Source: Pseudomonadota bacterium
GTDB taxonomy: Bacteria; Pseudomonadota; Gammaproteobacteria; Steroidobacterales; Steroidobacteraceae
Direction: 5' to 3'
Assembly (NCBI GenBank): GCA_021805865.1
Contig: JAJZDX010000013.1
Span: 62,001-126,000, forward strand
Length of the DNA: 64,000 nt
Shown here: positions 9,270 through 23,188 of the stretch, piece by piece
How positions within the stretch are numbered: the first letter of the stretch is position 1
Layout: every line of letters begins with the position of its first letter
Translations under genes and position numbers: made by a program
Notes under the pieces: model-generated
What the model saw: the letters and a program-made list of their open reading frames with translations, nothing else
What the model was told of the DNA's origin: nothing
The model's database searches: none

Positions 9270-10193
9270 CTACCGCCGCGTGGAGGGCGTGCGCTGCGGA
9301 AGCCGGTGCGCCCGGGATCGGGGTGGACGTTGGGTCCGTGAACTCTCCCGCTCCTCGAGCGCCCGCGCACCGGTCACCACATCGAGCAGCTCCGTCGTGA
9401 TCTCCGACTGGCGGATCTCCCGCGCCGTCGCCCGCAGGGCATCGAGCTTGCCCGACACGTTCTCGCGCGCCGCGCTCATGGCCGCGAACCGCGCGGAATT
9501 TTCGCTGGCAAGCGAGTCGAGGGCCGCCTCGGCGAGAAGCGCAAAGACATACTCGGCCGTGAGCTGCTCGAAAAGCGCCGCGGGCGGGAGGTTGCTGAGC
9601 GGGCTCTGCTCCTGAGCGCCGGGCGGGACGGCGGCCGGGTCGAGCGGGATGAGCGTACGGTGTTGCAGGGTGGCTGGCCCGAAGCCCGCGTGGGCGGCGT
9701 AGATGAGGTCCACCCGGGAGATCTCTGCGCGTGCGATCCGTCGATACAGCTCCTCGGTCAGGCGACGCACTGTCGCAGGGATGTTCGCCGCTCGGGCCGG
9801 CATCGGCGCCGTCCAGGCCGGGTGCAGGCCGTGCTCGGCGGCGATGGCCGCCGCGCGGCTGCCGAGCACGAACAGCGCCTCCCCGGGCGCGGCCTTCGAT
9901 TGCGCGCTCGTGAGGAGGCGCTCCGTGAAAGCGCCGACGAACCCATGCTCGGCCGCGTAGAGCACGATGGCGCGCTGCGCGCGCCGGTGGCCGGGCTCTG
10001 CGGGTACCTCGCGCAGCCTCCTCAGCACGGCGGCGATCGCGGCGGAGATGGTCTGCGCGTAGCGGCGGGCCGAGGGTAGGGCCAGCTCGGCCTCCTGCAG
10101 GCGCATGCCCGCGAGCGAGCGCATCGCGCCGATCACCTCGAGCAGGCCGGTCATGTTGGCAACGCGGGCTTCGAGCTCGATGAGACGTGCCAT
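9270..10193 (-). CDS. atpG: N-type ATPase gamma subunit (central stalk)
   Basis: 307 residues with the two terminal helices of F-type gamma subunits: an N-terminal coiled coil and a C-terminal RENVSGKLDALRATAREIRQSEITTEL segment resembling the conserved end (here quoted in part) that rotates inside the alpha3beta3 head. The extra Arg-rich tail of about 25 residues is unusual and could reflect a late stop. The gene is last in the N-ATPase order, as expected for this family, 16 bp after atpA. Confidence 0.88.
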   Translation of the reverse strand: MARLIELEARVANMTGLLEVIGAMRSLAGMRLQEAELALPSARRYAQTISAAIAAVLRRLREVPAEPGHRRAQRAIVLYAAEHGFVGAFTERLLTSAQSKAAPGEALFVLGSRAAAIAAEHGLHPAWTAPMPARAANIPATVRRLTEELYRRIARAEISRVDLIYAAHAGFGPATLQHRTLIPLDPAAVPPGAQEQSPLSNLPPAALFEQLTAEYVFALLAEAALDSLASENSARFAAMSAARENVSGKLDALRATAREIRQSEITTELLDVVTGARALEERESSRTQRPPRSRAHRLPQRTPSTRR

Positions 10194-10209
10194 GGGCGCT
10201 GTCGACCCC

Positions 10210-11716
<1,507 letters not shown>

Positions 11717-11733
<17 letters not shown>

Positions 11734-12487
11734 GCGCCCTCTCCCCCGCCGGCGCATCCTGCGAGCGCAGTGCGGCGAGCTGACTCCTCCAGCTGAGCTC
11801 GAGGACGGCGGCCGGGAAATTCACCTGTACCCCGGCAATGAGCCCGGGATCCGCCGTGAGCTCCACGGTGAGGTCGCAGCGCAAGGCGCGCCCGAGCCGC
11901 TCCCGCCAGAGCTCGCGCGCGCTCTCGGGCAGAGGCGATGCGCTCACCACGCGCACCGGGGCGCCGCCGGCGAGCTGAAGCGCGAGCCCCTGCCGTTCCC
12001 TCCCCGGCAGCGCGGCCAGGTACTGCTCCACTTTCTCGAGCCAGCCCTCGGTGCGCAAGGTGGCCGGGATCTCCGCGAGCAGGCGCCGTGCCATGTCCCC
12101 TGCAAGCTCGACTGCGACCCGATGAGTCTCGGTGAGGGCCTCTGCGCGCTCGGCGGCGATCTTCCTGTGCGCCTCCTCGAGCAGACCCGCCGCACTGCGC
12201 GCAGCTTCGCCGCGGAGCGCGACGCCCGCCTCCTCGGCCTGCGCGGCGGCACGCGCCAGCACGGCGTCACGCTCGGCGGCGATGCCCGCCCGCTCGGCGG
12301 CGGCCGATGCCAATTGCCCCTGGGCCTCGGATTTCGCCGTGACGGATTGCTCATACTGGCGGTCGATTTCGGCCTTGCGGGCGGCGATGATCGCGAGCAC
12401 CGGGCGGTAGAGGAACCGGTGCAGCAGCCACACCAGCACCGCGAAGTTCGCGGCCTGCAGCAGGAACGTCCACCCGTCAAAGGCCAT
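11717..12487 (-). CDS. atpF: N-type ATPase b subunit with delta-like C-terminal part
   Basis: 256 residues. Residues about 5-25 form the membrane helix, followed by a long Ala/Glu-rich coiled coil to about 140, as in F-type b subunits (stator). The last 100 residues, including SASPLPESARELW and DPGLIAGVQV, resemble the C-terminal domain of the delta subunit, so this looks like a b-delta fusion; no separate atpH gene is present. The start is ATG 12487, 2 bp after the atpE stop. A larger open frame continuing upstream to 13456 is only the antiphase reading of atpE and atpB. Confidence 0.88.
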
Positions 12488-12489
12488 GA

Positions 12490-12732
12490 TCAGCGCGTGT
12501 ACGGATTGGCGAACAGCAGCATGAGCGCCACGACGAGACAGTAGATCGCCATGGTCTCGATCATCGCAAGCCCGACGAACAGCGTGCGCGAGAGTGTGCC
12601 CGCGGCCTCCGGCTGACGCGCGATGGCATCCATCGCGGCTGCGACCGAGCGGCCTTCCCCGAGCGCCGGCCCGATCGAGCCGATCGAGACGGCGAGCGCC
12701 GCGCCGATGATGCTGATGATCTTGGGATCCAC
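12490..12732 (-). CDS. atpE: N-type ATPase c subunit (rotor ring)
   Basis: 80 residues forming two membrane helices with a polar ARQPE loop at 38-42. The ion-binding carboxylate is Glu59, followed by Thr60 and Tyr64, the pattern of sodium-binding c subunits; but the helix-1 position occupied by Gln in Ilyobacter tartaricus is Glu26 (in GPALGEGRS), giving a two-glutamate site. This is typical of N-ATPase rotors. The family was first proposed to move sodium ions; structural work on a Burkholderia N-type ring favoured protons. Ion choice is therefore open. Confidence 0.93.
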   Translation of the reverse strand: MDPKIISIIGAALAVSIGSIGPALGEGRSVAAAMDAIARQPEAAGTLSRTLFVGLAMIETMAIYCLVVALMLLFANPYTR

Positions 12733-12756
12733 GGGCTTCTCCTCGATTGGACAGTC

Positions 12757-13419
12757 TCATTCGCCGCCGACGGCGGCACCGATGAACACGGCGGCGAGCA
12801 CCGTGAAGATATAGGCCTGTACGATGGCGACCAGGATCTCGAGCGCCATCAGCGGGATGGGCACGATCAGGCCCGCGAGGGCGACCACCAGCGCAATCAG
12901 GAACTCCCCGCTCATGATGTTGCCGAAGAGGCGCACCATCAGGGAGAACGTGCGCGTCACCGCCGAGACGATGTTGAGCGGCAGCATGATGAGCTTCGGC
13001 TGGGCGAAGCTCGCGAGGTAGCCGAGGACTCCGCGGCTGCGCACCCCGAAATAGTGCACCGCGAGGAAGACGATGGTGGCGAGCGCGGCGGGTGTCTCGA
13101 GGCCCGCCGTGGGGGCGCGAACGCCCGGTACCACCCCCGAGAGGTTGGCGGCGCACAGATAGAGGAAGAGCGTTCCGAGCAGCGGCAGGAACGGCCCGCA
13201 ATCGCGCCGCATGACCTCCTCGATCTGTCCACAGACGGCGAGGATCAGCGCCTCGAGCGCCGTCTGCGGCAGATCGGGATGCACCCGCAGGCGGCGCGTG
13301 GCGAGGCGCGATCCGAGCGCCATCAGGACCATGATGCCCCAGGTGGTCACGACGGGACGGGCGATCGGAATGGGACCGATGCGAAAGACGACGGAGGAAG
13401 CAAGCGGCGAGGGAATCAT
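12757..13419 (-). CDS. atpB: N-type ATPase a subunit (stator channel)
   Basis: 220 residues, five or six hydrophobic helices. Arg163 in FSLMVRLFGN is the essential arginine facing the c ring, and PKLIMLPLNIV matches the preceding conserved helix. The subunit provides the ion half-channels. It overlaps atpR by 4 nt and is followed by atpE after 24 bp. Confidence 0.92.
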   Translation of the reverse strand: MIPSPLASSVVFRIGPIPIARPVVTTWGIMVLMALGSRLATRRLRVHPDLPQTALEALILAVCGQIEEVMRRDCGPFLPLLGTLFLYLCAANLSGVVPGVRAPTAGLETPAALATIVFLAVHYFGVRSRGVLGYLASFAQPKLIMLPLNIVSAVTRTFSLMVRLFGNIMSGEFLIALVVALAGLIVPIPLMALEILVAIVQAYIFTVLAAVFIGAAVGGE

Positions 13420-13727
13420 CGCTCCTCTCCGGGCCGTGCGGCCCTCGGTTGGTCATGTCTGCTCAGCAACCGCGTCCGGGCGAGCAGAAAACCGAGGAGC
13501 GCCGCGACCAGTGCCGCCGGGCCGAGCCTGCAGACCGCCGTCAGCGCCGCGGCGGCCGCCAGCATGCGCACCCCCGCTCCCGCGAGCAGGCGTTGCCAGC
13601 TCGGGCGCGCGATGAACGCCTGCACCGCCCGGCCCAACAGCGAGAAGTACGCCCATCCGAGCAGCGCTCCGGCAGTGGCGCCGGCGGCGGCGGCAAGCAC
13701 GATCGGGCCCACAGCGTGCGTCGTCAT
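13416..13727 (-). CDS. atpR: N-ATPase accessory membrane protein AtpR
   Basis: 103 residues with three predicted membrane helices (about 8-30, 48-66, 70-85) and a basic tail. Position between atpQ and atpB with 4-nt overlaps on both sides, size and hydrophobicity fit AtpR, a protein known only from N-ATPase operons. The role is poorly understood; a chaperone or magnesium-related role was suggested in the literature. ATG 13727 is chosen from the ATGA overlap with atpQ; the longer frame to 14279 is a shadow of atpQ and atpC. Confidence 0.8.
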   Translation of the reverse strand: MTTHAVGPIVLAAAAGATAGALLGWAYFSLLGRAVQAFIARPSWQRLLAGAGVRMLAAAAALTAVCRLGPAALVAALLGFLLARTRLLSRHDQPRAARPGEER

Positions 13728-14004
13728 TGTCTTTCGATCCACTTCCAGCCGAGCACGCATCCGAGAACGAGGCCCGCGGCGAACAGCCCGAGCGTAAAGA
13801 GCAGCCCCGAATGCAGCCGCCGGTCGAGCCAGCGGCCGGCGAAGATGCCAAGCAGCGTGGGGGTGATGACCGTCCATCCGAGCACGCCGATCATGGCGAG
13901 ATTGCGGCCCATCGAGCGCTCGCCCTCGCGCCGCCACCGCTCGCGACCCTGCCGCCGCCGTTTGACGGCGCGGCGCAGTCCATCGGAAGACCTCTGGGCG
14001 GGTG

Positions 14005-14008
<4 letters not shown>
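13724..14008 (-). CDS. atpQ: N-ATPase accessory membrane protein AtpQ
   Basis: 94 residues: a strongly basic N-terminus (about 1-33) and two hydrophobic helices separated by RWLDRRLHSG. This is the AtpI/AtpQ-like pattern, and the gene has the expected place after atpC. AtpI-type proteins help assemble the c ring; the same role is likely here. Overlaps of 4 nt on both sides indicate coupled translation. Confidence 0.82.
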
Positions 14009-17391
<3,383 letters not shown>

Positions 17392-17395
<4 letters not shown>

Positions 17396-18633
17396 CGGCG
17401 CGGCCCCCTCGCCCCGGACGAGCCTGCTCGAGGCTCCGAGGCCGATCGCGCCGGCGGAGGAAGTGCGCCTGCGGGGTGCCCGCGCGGTGCCGCCGTGGAG
17501 CTGTGCCGGACCGGTTGCACGCGCTCGCCCGGGCCGAGCCGCAGAAGACTCCCGGTCGCCACCCATTCGCCCGGCGCAAGTCCGCTTTCGACCCTCACCA
17601 GCGGGCCGTAGTCGGCGCCCAGCGTGACGAATCGCTGGCGGACGAGGTTGTCGGGGCCTATGACATAGACGTACTGGCCGAGCTGGCTCGCGCTCACGGC
17701 GATCTGGGGAATGAGCAGCGCGTTCGACTGCTGCGCCATGAGTAAGCGAACACGGATGAATTGGCCCGGCAACAGGCTATGGCGGGGATTGGAGAGGGTC
17801 GCCCGCATCGTGATCGTGCCGGTGCTGCTGTTCACGGTGTTGTCGATGAAGGTGACGGTGCCGGAATACTCCGGCGTGGCGGAGTTGCCGACCAGCACCT
17901 GCGCCGGAAGCGGACCTCGGCGCAGCGCGGCCTCGATCCGCGGCAAGTCGGTGTCGGGGGGGTTGAACGTGGCGTAGATCGGATCGAGCTGGACCAGCGT
18001 GTTGAGCTGTGTGCCGGCGACCGTGATGAGCGCGCCCTCATGGACCTGGGTGAGACTCAGGCGCCCGGCGAAGGGTGCACGGATCGAGGTGTAGCCGAGG
18101 TTCAGTTGCGCGGTCTCGATCGCCGCCCGATCGGCCGCCACCGCCGCCGCATCCTGCGTGGCGGTGCTCGCCGCGAGCTGCAGCGTGTCAAGCGACACGT
18201 CCCCGGTCCTGATGAGGCGGGTATCGCGGTCGTGATTGGCCACCGCGTATCGGTATGCGGCCGCATCGCGCTCAAGCTGCGCCCGTGCCTGATCGAGGGC
18301 GGCCCGATAGGCGCGCGGATCGATCTGGTAGAGAAGCTGACCCTTGCGCACGTCCTCGCCGTCGCGCACCGCATATCGCTCGAGGTACCCCGTCACCTGC
18401 GCTTCCAACGTGACGCCGCGGATGGCTTGCGTGGTGCCGAGGTACTCGAGATACACCGGTACGGTCTGGCGCACCACCGGTGCGACTGGAACCTCCAGGG
18501 TCGGGGGCGAGGGGAGCGGATCCGCCGCGGCCGGCCGATCGCGCTGGCTGCGCAGCGCGAACACGGTCGCGAGGAGCGCGCCAGCCAGGGCCAGGACGGC
18601 CATGCCCCGGGCCGATCGCAGCGTACCGATCAT
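17392..18633 (-). CDS. RND efflux periplasmic adaptor subunit
   Basis: 413 residues of membrane-fusion protein: N-terminal anchor helix (about 10-27), a barrel-lipoyl region around YLERYAVRDGEDVRKGQLLY, a helical hairpin (about 105-180), then LGYTSIRAPFAGRL and the beta barrel ending near 370. The Pro/Ala/Arg-rich last 40 residues are not part of the fold. It joins the inner-membrane pump to the outer-membrane factor. It overlaps both neighbours by 4 nt. Confidence 0.92.
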
Positions 18634-21600
18634 GGCGCGGGCCTCTCTTTATCCGGGGGCGCTGCGGACTCCCGAGCCGGCACAGACTCCCCGGCACCGG
18701 AGGCGGCGCGCGCCGGTGTGCCCCGGAATCGCTCGCGGATGCCTTCGATGACGGCGTAGAAGATGGGGACGAAGCCCAGGCTGAGCACCGTTGCCGCGAG
18801 CATGCCCCCGACCACGGTGGTGCCGATCGAGCGGCGGCTGGCGGCGCCGGCACCGGATGCGAACATCAGCGGCGCGGCGCCCAGGATGAACGCGAAGGCC
18901 GTCATCAGGATGGGGCGCACACGCAGCCGGGCGGCCTCGCGCGCCGCATCGACGATACCGAGTCCCGCCTCGCGGCGGCGGCGGGCGAATTCGACGAGCA
19001 GGATGGCGTTTTTGGCCGCGAGGCCCACCAGCATCACGAAGCCGATCTGCACGTACACATTCGTGTCGATGCCCCGCAGCCACAGCAGCGCCAGCGCCCC
19101 GAACAGCGCCAAGGGCACGGTGAGGATGATCATGAACGGCATCGTCCAGCTCTCGTACTGCGCCGCGAGAAACAGGAACACAAACACCAGCGATAGCGCG
19201 AACACCAGGCCCTCCACCCCCGCGGCCTGCAGCTCCTGGTAGGTGATGCCGGTCCACTCGATGCCGAAGCCGCTCGGGAGAGTGCGGGCGACGCGCTCGA
19301 TGGCCGCCATCGCCTGTGCGGAGCTGTACCCGGGGGCCGCGCTGCCGGTGATTTCGGCCGCCTCGTACATGTTGTAATGGGGCACGGTCTCCGGCCCCAC
19401 CGTCGGGGAGAGCGAGCCGAGGGTGTCGAGCGGCACCATCGCGCCGGAGGCGTTGCGCGTGTAGAGCGCGGACAGCCCGCTCTGGTTCGCGCGGGCGCGC
19501 TCATCGGCCTCGAGCAGCACCTGGAAGGTTCGCCCGAACAGCGTGACGTTGTTGACGTACAGCGAGCCGAGATAGATTTGCAGCGTATCGAAGACGTCGC
19601 TCAGGCTGACGCCGAGCTGCTTCGCCTTGTCCCGGTCGAGATTGAAATCGAGCTCCGGGGTGTTCGTATCGAAGCTGCTCAGCAGGCTTGCGCCGTTGAT
19701 CGCGCGCTCGCGGCGGGCGAGCGCGAGAAAATTGCGCGTGGCATCGGCGAGGGCGGCGCTGCCGCTGCCGGCGCGGTCCTCGAGCTCGAGGTCGAAGCCG
19801 CCAAAGGTGCCGATTCCGCGGATGGCCGGCGGCAGCAGCGCCAACGCGTTCGCCTGCGTGATGCGCGCGAGCTTCGGTTGCAGGGAGGCGATGATGTTCG
19901 CGGCACTCAGCCTGCCGCCGCGCTCATCCCAGGGCTTGAGCATGACGAACATCGCGCCGCTGTAGGAGTTCGTCGAGCGGGTGACGAAATTGAAGCCGCT
20001 GATGGAAATCACGGAGCTGACGCCGGGGGCCGCCTCGACGATCTTGCGCTCCTTGGCCATCACGGCGTCCGTGCGCTCGAGTGAGGCGCCGCTCGGAAGC
20101 GAGGTGATCACGAAGAAGTAGCCGTTGTCCTCATTCGGCAGGAAAGCGCCCGGGATGGCGCGAAACAGCAGATAAGTCACCCCGAGCCCCGCGGCGAAGA
20201 CGGTGAGTGCGACCCACCGGTGTCTCACCAGCCCGGGAACGGCCTCGGCGTATGCGCTTCTCGCGCGCTCGAAGCCCTGATTGAATCGACGAAAGAGAAA
20301 GAAGCCGGATGCAGGCTCGCTCCTGAGCAGAACCGCGCACAGAGCCGGGCTCAGGGTGAGGGAGTTGAAGGCCGAGAACGCCACGGAGACCGCGATGGTG
20401 ACGGCGAACTGATTGTAGAGCCGGCCGGTGACGCCCGGGACGAACGCGATGGGAACGAACACCGCGGCCAGCACCGCGGAGGTGGCGATGATGGGACCGG
20501 TCACCTCGCTCATTGCCTTCTTGGCGGCCGCCTTGGGCGCGAGTCCGCTTGCAAGCTGGCGCTCGACGTTTTCGACGACGACGATCGCATCGTCCACCAC
20601 CAGGCCGATCGCGAGCACCATCCCGAGCATGCTCAGGGTGTTGACGGAGAACCCGATGACGTACATCACCGCGAACGTGGCGATGAGAGACACCGGAATG
20701 GCGACCGCGGGGATGAGGGTGGCGCGCCAGCTTTGAAGAAAGAGATAGACGACCGCAATCACGAGCGTCAGGGCGATGAGCAGCGTGATCGACACCTCCG
20801 AGAGGGAGGCTGACACGAAGGTCGTGGTGTCATAGCTCACGCTCCAGCGCAGCCCGGGCGGAAAGCGTCCGGCGAGCCTTGCCATGGCGGTGCGCACCTC
20901 CCGATCCACGGCCATCGCGTTGGCGCGCGGCGACTGGAATACGGCGAGCATCACCGCGGGCTGCTGATTGAGGAAGGCGCTCTCGGAATACTGCAGCGAC
21001 CCGAGGTCGGTGCGCGCCACATCGCGCAGGTACACGGGGCCGGTGGTCGCCGTGCCCGCCCGCAGCACGATGTTGCCGAACTGGCGGGGGTCGGTGAGCT
21101 GGCCGCGCGTGTTCACCTGAAAGTCGAAGGCGGTGCCGGGTGGGGCCGGGGCCTCGCCGAACTTGCCGGCCGCGACCTGCTGGTTCTGCTCGAGGATCGC
21201 ATTTTTGACGTCCGTGGCGGTCAGGCCGAGCCTGGCGAGCTTGTACGGATTGAGCCATACGCGGATCGCGTAACGCCGCTCTCCGAAGATCATGACGTTG
21301 CTGACGCCCGCCAGGCGCTTGAGCACATCGACGATCTGCAGGTAGGCATAGTTGCTGATCGTCGGCAGGCTCAAGGCACCGTTCGGAGAGAACAGATTCA
21401 CGATCATGGTGAAGTTCGGATTGACCTTCTGGACCGTGATTCCGCTCTGATTCACGATGGGCGGGAGCTGTCCGGCCGCTGCGGTGATGCGGTTCTCGGT
21501 ATCGACGGCTCCAATATCGACCGGGTAGCCGACGTTGAAGGTGACCGTGATCGTCGAGCTGCCGTCGTTGGCGCTGACCGATGAGCTGTAGATCATCCCC

Positions 21601-21818
21601 TCGACGCCGTTGATCTGCTCCTCGAGCGGCGTCGTGACCGTGTCGGCGACGACCTGTGCGCTCGCGCCCGGGTAGCTCGAGCTCACCTGCACCTGCGGCG
21701 GCACGACATCGGGGAATTGCTCGACCGGCAGCAGCCGGTAGGCGATGAGCCCCGCGAGGACCATCAGGATCGCGATGGACGTGGCGAAGATCGGCCGGTC
21801 GATGAAGAAGTCGACCAT
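18630..21818 (-). CDS. RND multidrug efflux pump, HAE1 family
   Basis: 1062 residues, the normal length for AcrB/MexB-type pumps, with twelve predicted membrane helices and two large periplasmic loops. The start MVDFFIDRPIFATSIAI is typical, and GLVVDDAIVVVENVER carries the two adjacent Asp of the proton relay. It expels hydrophobic compounds using the proton gradient. Gene order pump-adaptor-outer-membrane factor differs from the common adaptor-first order. The stop overlaps the adaptor start; the DUF3300 gene ends 52 bp upstream. No TetR- or MarR-type regulator adjoins it. Confidence 0.95.
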   Translation of the reverse strand: MVDFFIDRPIFATSIAILMVLAGLIAYRLLPVEQFPDVVPPQVQVSSSYPGASAQVVADTVTTPLEEQINGVEGMIYSSSVSANDGSSTITVTFNVGYPVDIGAVDTENRITAAAGQLPPIVNQSGITVQKVNPNFTMIVNLFSPNGALSLPTISNYAYLQIVDVLKRLAGVSNVMIFGERRYAIRVWLNPYKLARLGLTATDVKNAILEQNQQVAAGKFGEAPAPPGTAFDFQVNTRGQLTDPRQFGNIVLRAGTATTGPVYLRDVARTDLGSLQYSESAFLNQQPAVMLAVFQSPRANAMAVDREVRTAMARLAGRFPPGLRWSVSYDTTTFVSASLSEVSITLLIALTLVIAVVYLFLQSWRATLIPAVAIPVSLIATFAVMYVIGFSVNTLSMLGMVLAIGLVVDDAIVVVENVERQLASGLAPKAAAKKAMSEVTGPIIATSAVLAAVFVPIAFVPGVTGRLYNQFAVTIAVSVAFSAFNSLTLSPALCAVLLRSEPASGFFLFRRFNQGFERARSAYAEAVPGLVRHRWVALTVFAAGLGVTYLLFRAIPGAFLPNEDNGYFFVITSLPSGASLERTDAVMAKERKIVEAAPGVSSVISISGFNFVTRSTNSYSGAMFVMLKPWDERGGRLSAANIIASLQPKLARITQANALALLPPAIRGIGTFGGFDLELEDRAGSGSAALADATRNFLALARRERAINGASLLSSFDTNTPELDFNLDRDKAKQLGVSLSDVFDTLQIYLGSLYVNNVTLFGRTFQVLLEADERARANQSGLSALYTRNASGAMVPLDTLGSLSPTVGPETVPHYNMYEAAEITGSAAPGYSSAQAMAAIERVARTLPSGFGIEWTGITYQELQAAGVEGLVFALSLVFVFLFLAAQYESWTMPFMIILTVPLALFGALALLWLRGIDTNVYVQIGFVMLVGLAAKNAILLVEFARRRREAGLGIVDAAREAARLRVRPILMTAFAFILGAAPLMFASGAGAASRRSIGTTVVGGMLAATVLSLGFVPIFYAVIEGIRERFRGTPARAASGAGESVPARESAAPPDKERPAP

Positions 21819-21870
21819 GGTTGGTTACCGTGGCGGGCGTGTCTCGAGCGATGGGCGGCCCGCCCAGGGG

Positions 21871-22935
21871 TCAGTGGGGTGGTCTGCCGTTGCCGCGCCC
21901 GCTGCCGCGGCCACCGCCGCCGTGATCCGCGCGCGGGGAGCGCGGCGCGGGCCTCACCGGTGGGGCTCGGGGAGCTGCGCTTCGGGCAGCGCCGGGCATG
22001 GGGGCAGGGGCCGCCCGCGGGGGCAGGCTGCGATGGCCGAGCCATGGACCGCTCGTGCGCCCGGGGGCGAAGCGGGGTCGCGGCAGGTTGGGAGAAGCCG
22101 CCCCTGCGCGAGGCGCGGGATGGTGATACCAGGGCCGCATCGGCGCCGGACCGCGGCCCAGTCGCGGGCCGATGACATAGAACCGGTGACGACGCCAGTT
22201 CCAGCGCCCCCAGCCCCAGTACGGGGCGAAGATCCCGAAGCCGATGCCGAATGTGATGACCGGTCCCGGGTAGCAGAATCCGGGCAACGGAAAGTAATAG
22301 GGCGGATACGCCGGCCAGGGCCAGGGACCATAGATGACAGAGGAGTAGCAGGGAACGTAGATCACCTCCGGGCTCGCGGGCTCGATGATGACGTCTCCCT
22401 CTTCGGTGGCAACGCTCTGCTGCGGGCTCGAGCGCAGTTGCCCGGAGTCCACCGCACGGCGACGCAGCCGCTGGATCGAGTCCATGACATCGGCTTGCTG
22501 GGAGAGAAACGCCTCCCCGAGCTGCCCCGTCCATTCGAGATGCCGGTTCATCATGCGCAGCACCTGCGGAACGGCCACGAGCGCCTTGACGCTCGTGTCC
22601 CAGTGTTGCTGCGCAAGGGCCTCATCGAGCGCGGCTCCGTGAAGGGAGGCATGATCGTCGCCATCCAGCCAGCGTGCCGCCTCGACGATCTGCAGAGGAT
22701 AGGTCGCGGCCGTGAGGATCATGCCGAGCAGCGGATCGGAGTAGACCGCGATCGGGGCGGTGAGCTGATCCAGCTGAGCCGGGGTGAGAGGCGAAGGGGT
22801 CTGCGGCCCCGGCTCGGCCGCCGGGCTTTCACCCGGTTGGACAGCGGATTGCTGCGCCGCCGCTGCGTAGCTCGTGACGCACAGGAGCCACGCGGCCCCC
22901 GCGAGGATCGTCCACAGTCTGATTCGTCGCTTCAT
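21871..22935 (-). CDS. DUF3300 secreted protein
   Basis: 354 residues with a Sec signal peptide (about 1-27, cleavage after the YAAAA segment). The core at about 50-200 matches DUF3300 (APIAVYSDPLLGMILTAATY, then a second helical half with VPQVLRMMN); the tail is Pro/Gly/Arg-rich with a YWGWGRWNWRRHRFY stretch. Function is unknown; the domain is common in proteobacterial secreted proteins. It is the first gene of the long minus-strand run and is divergent from the MacA-like gene, with about 250 bp between them that probably hold both promoters. Confidence 0.85.
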   Translation of the reverse strand: MKRRIRLWTILAGAAWLLCVTSYAAAAQQSAVQPGESPAAEPGPQTPSPLTPAQLDQLTAPIAVYSDPLLGMILTAATYPLQIVEAARWLDGDDHASLHGAALDEALAQQHWDTSVKALVAVPQVLRMMNRHLEWTGQLGEAFLSQQADVMDSIQRLRRRAVDSGQLRSSPQQSVATEEGDVIIEPASPEVIYVPCYSSVIYGPWPWPAYPPYYFPLPGFCYPGPVITFGIGFGIFAPYWGWGRWNWRRHRFYVIGPRLGRGPAPMRPWYHHPAPRAGAASPNLPRPRFAPGRTSGPWLGHRSLPPRAAPAPMPGAARSAAPRAPPVRPAPRSPRADHGGGGRGSGRGNGRPPH

Positions 22936-23188
22936 GGCGGCCCTGCTGAGCGCAATGCGGAGCGTATCGTCCTACGCCGGATGTGCGCTGCCCATGCGCA
23001 GAACTGCGTACGCCTGCGGTCAACAGCGACGCGCAGAGGCGCATCGGGAGCGCTTTCCGGACCTTGCAGCGCGGCGGGCCCATGTCGAGGCCGGCGCTGC
23101 GGGCTCTACGGATGGCGGTGCGCCGCTTCGGGGACCAGAGTGAAGCGGATCGGGGCCCGATCACAGCGCCGGCTCGCGGAGGTCGGTC

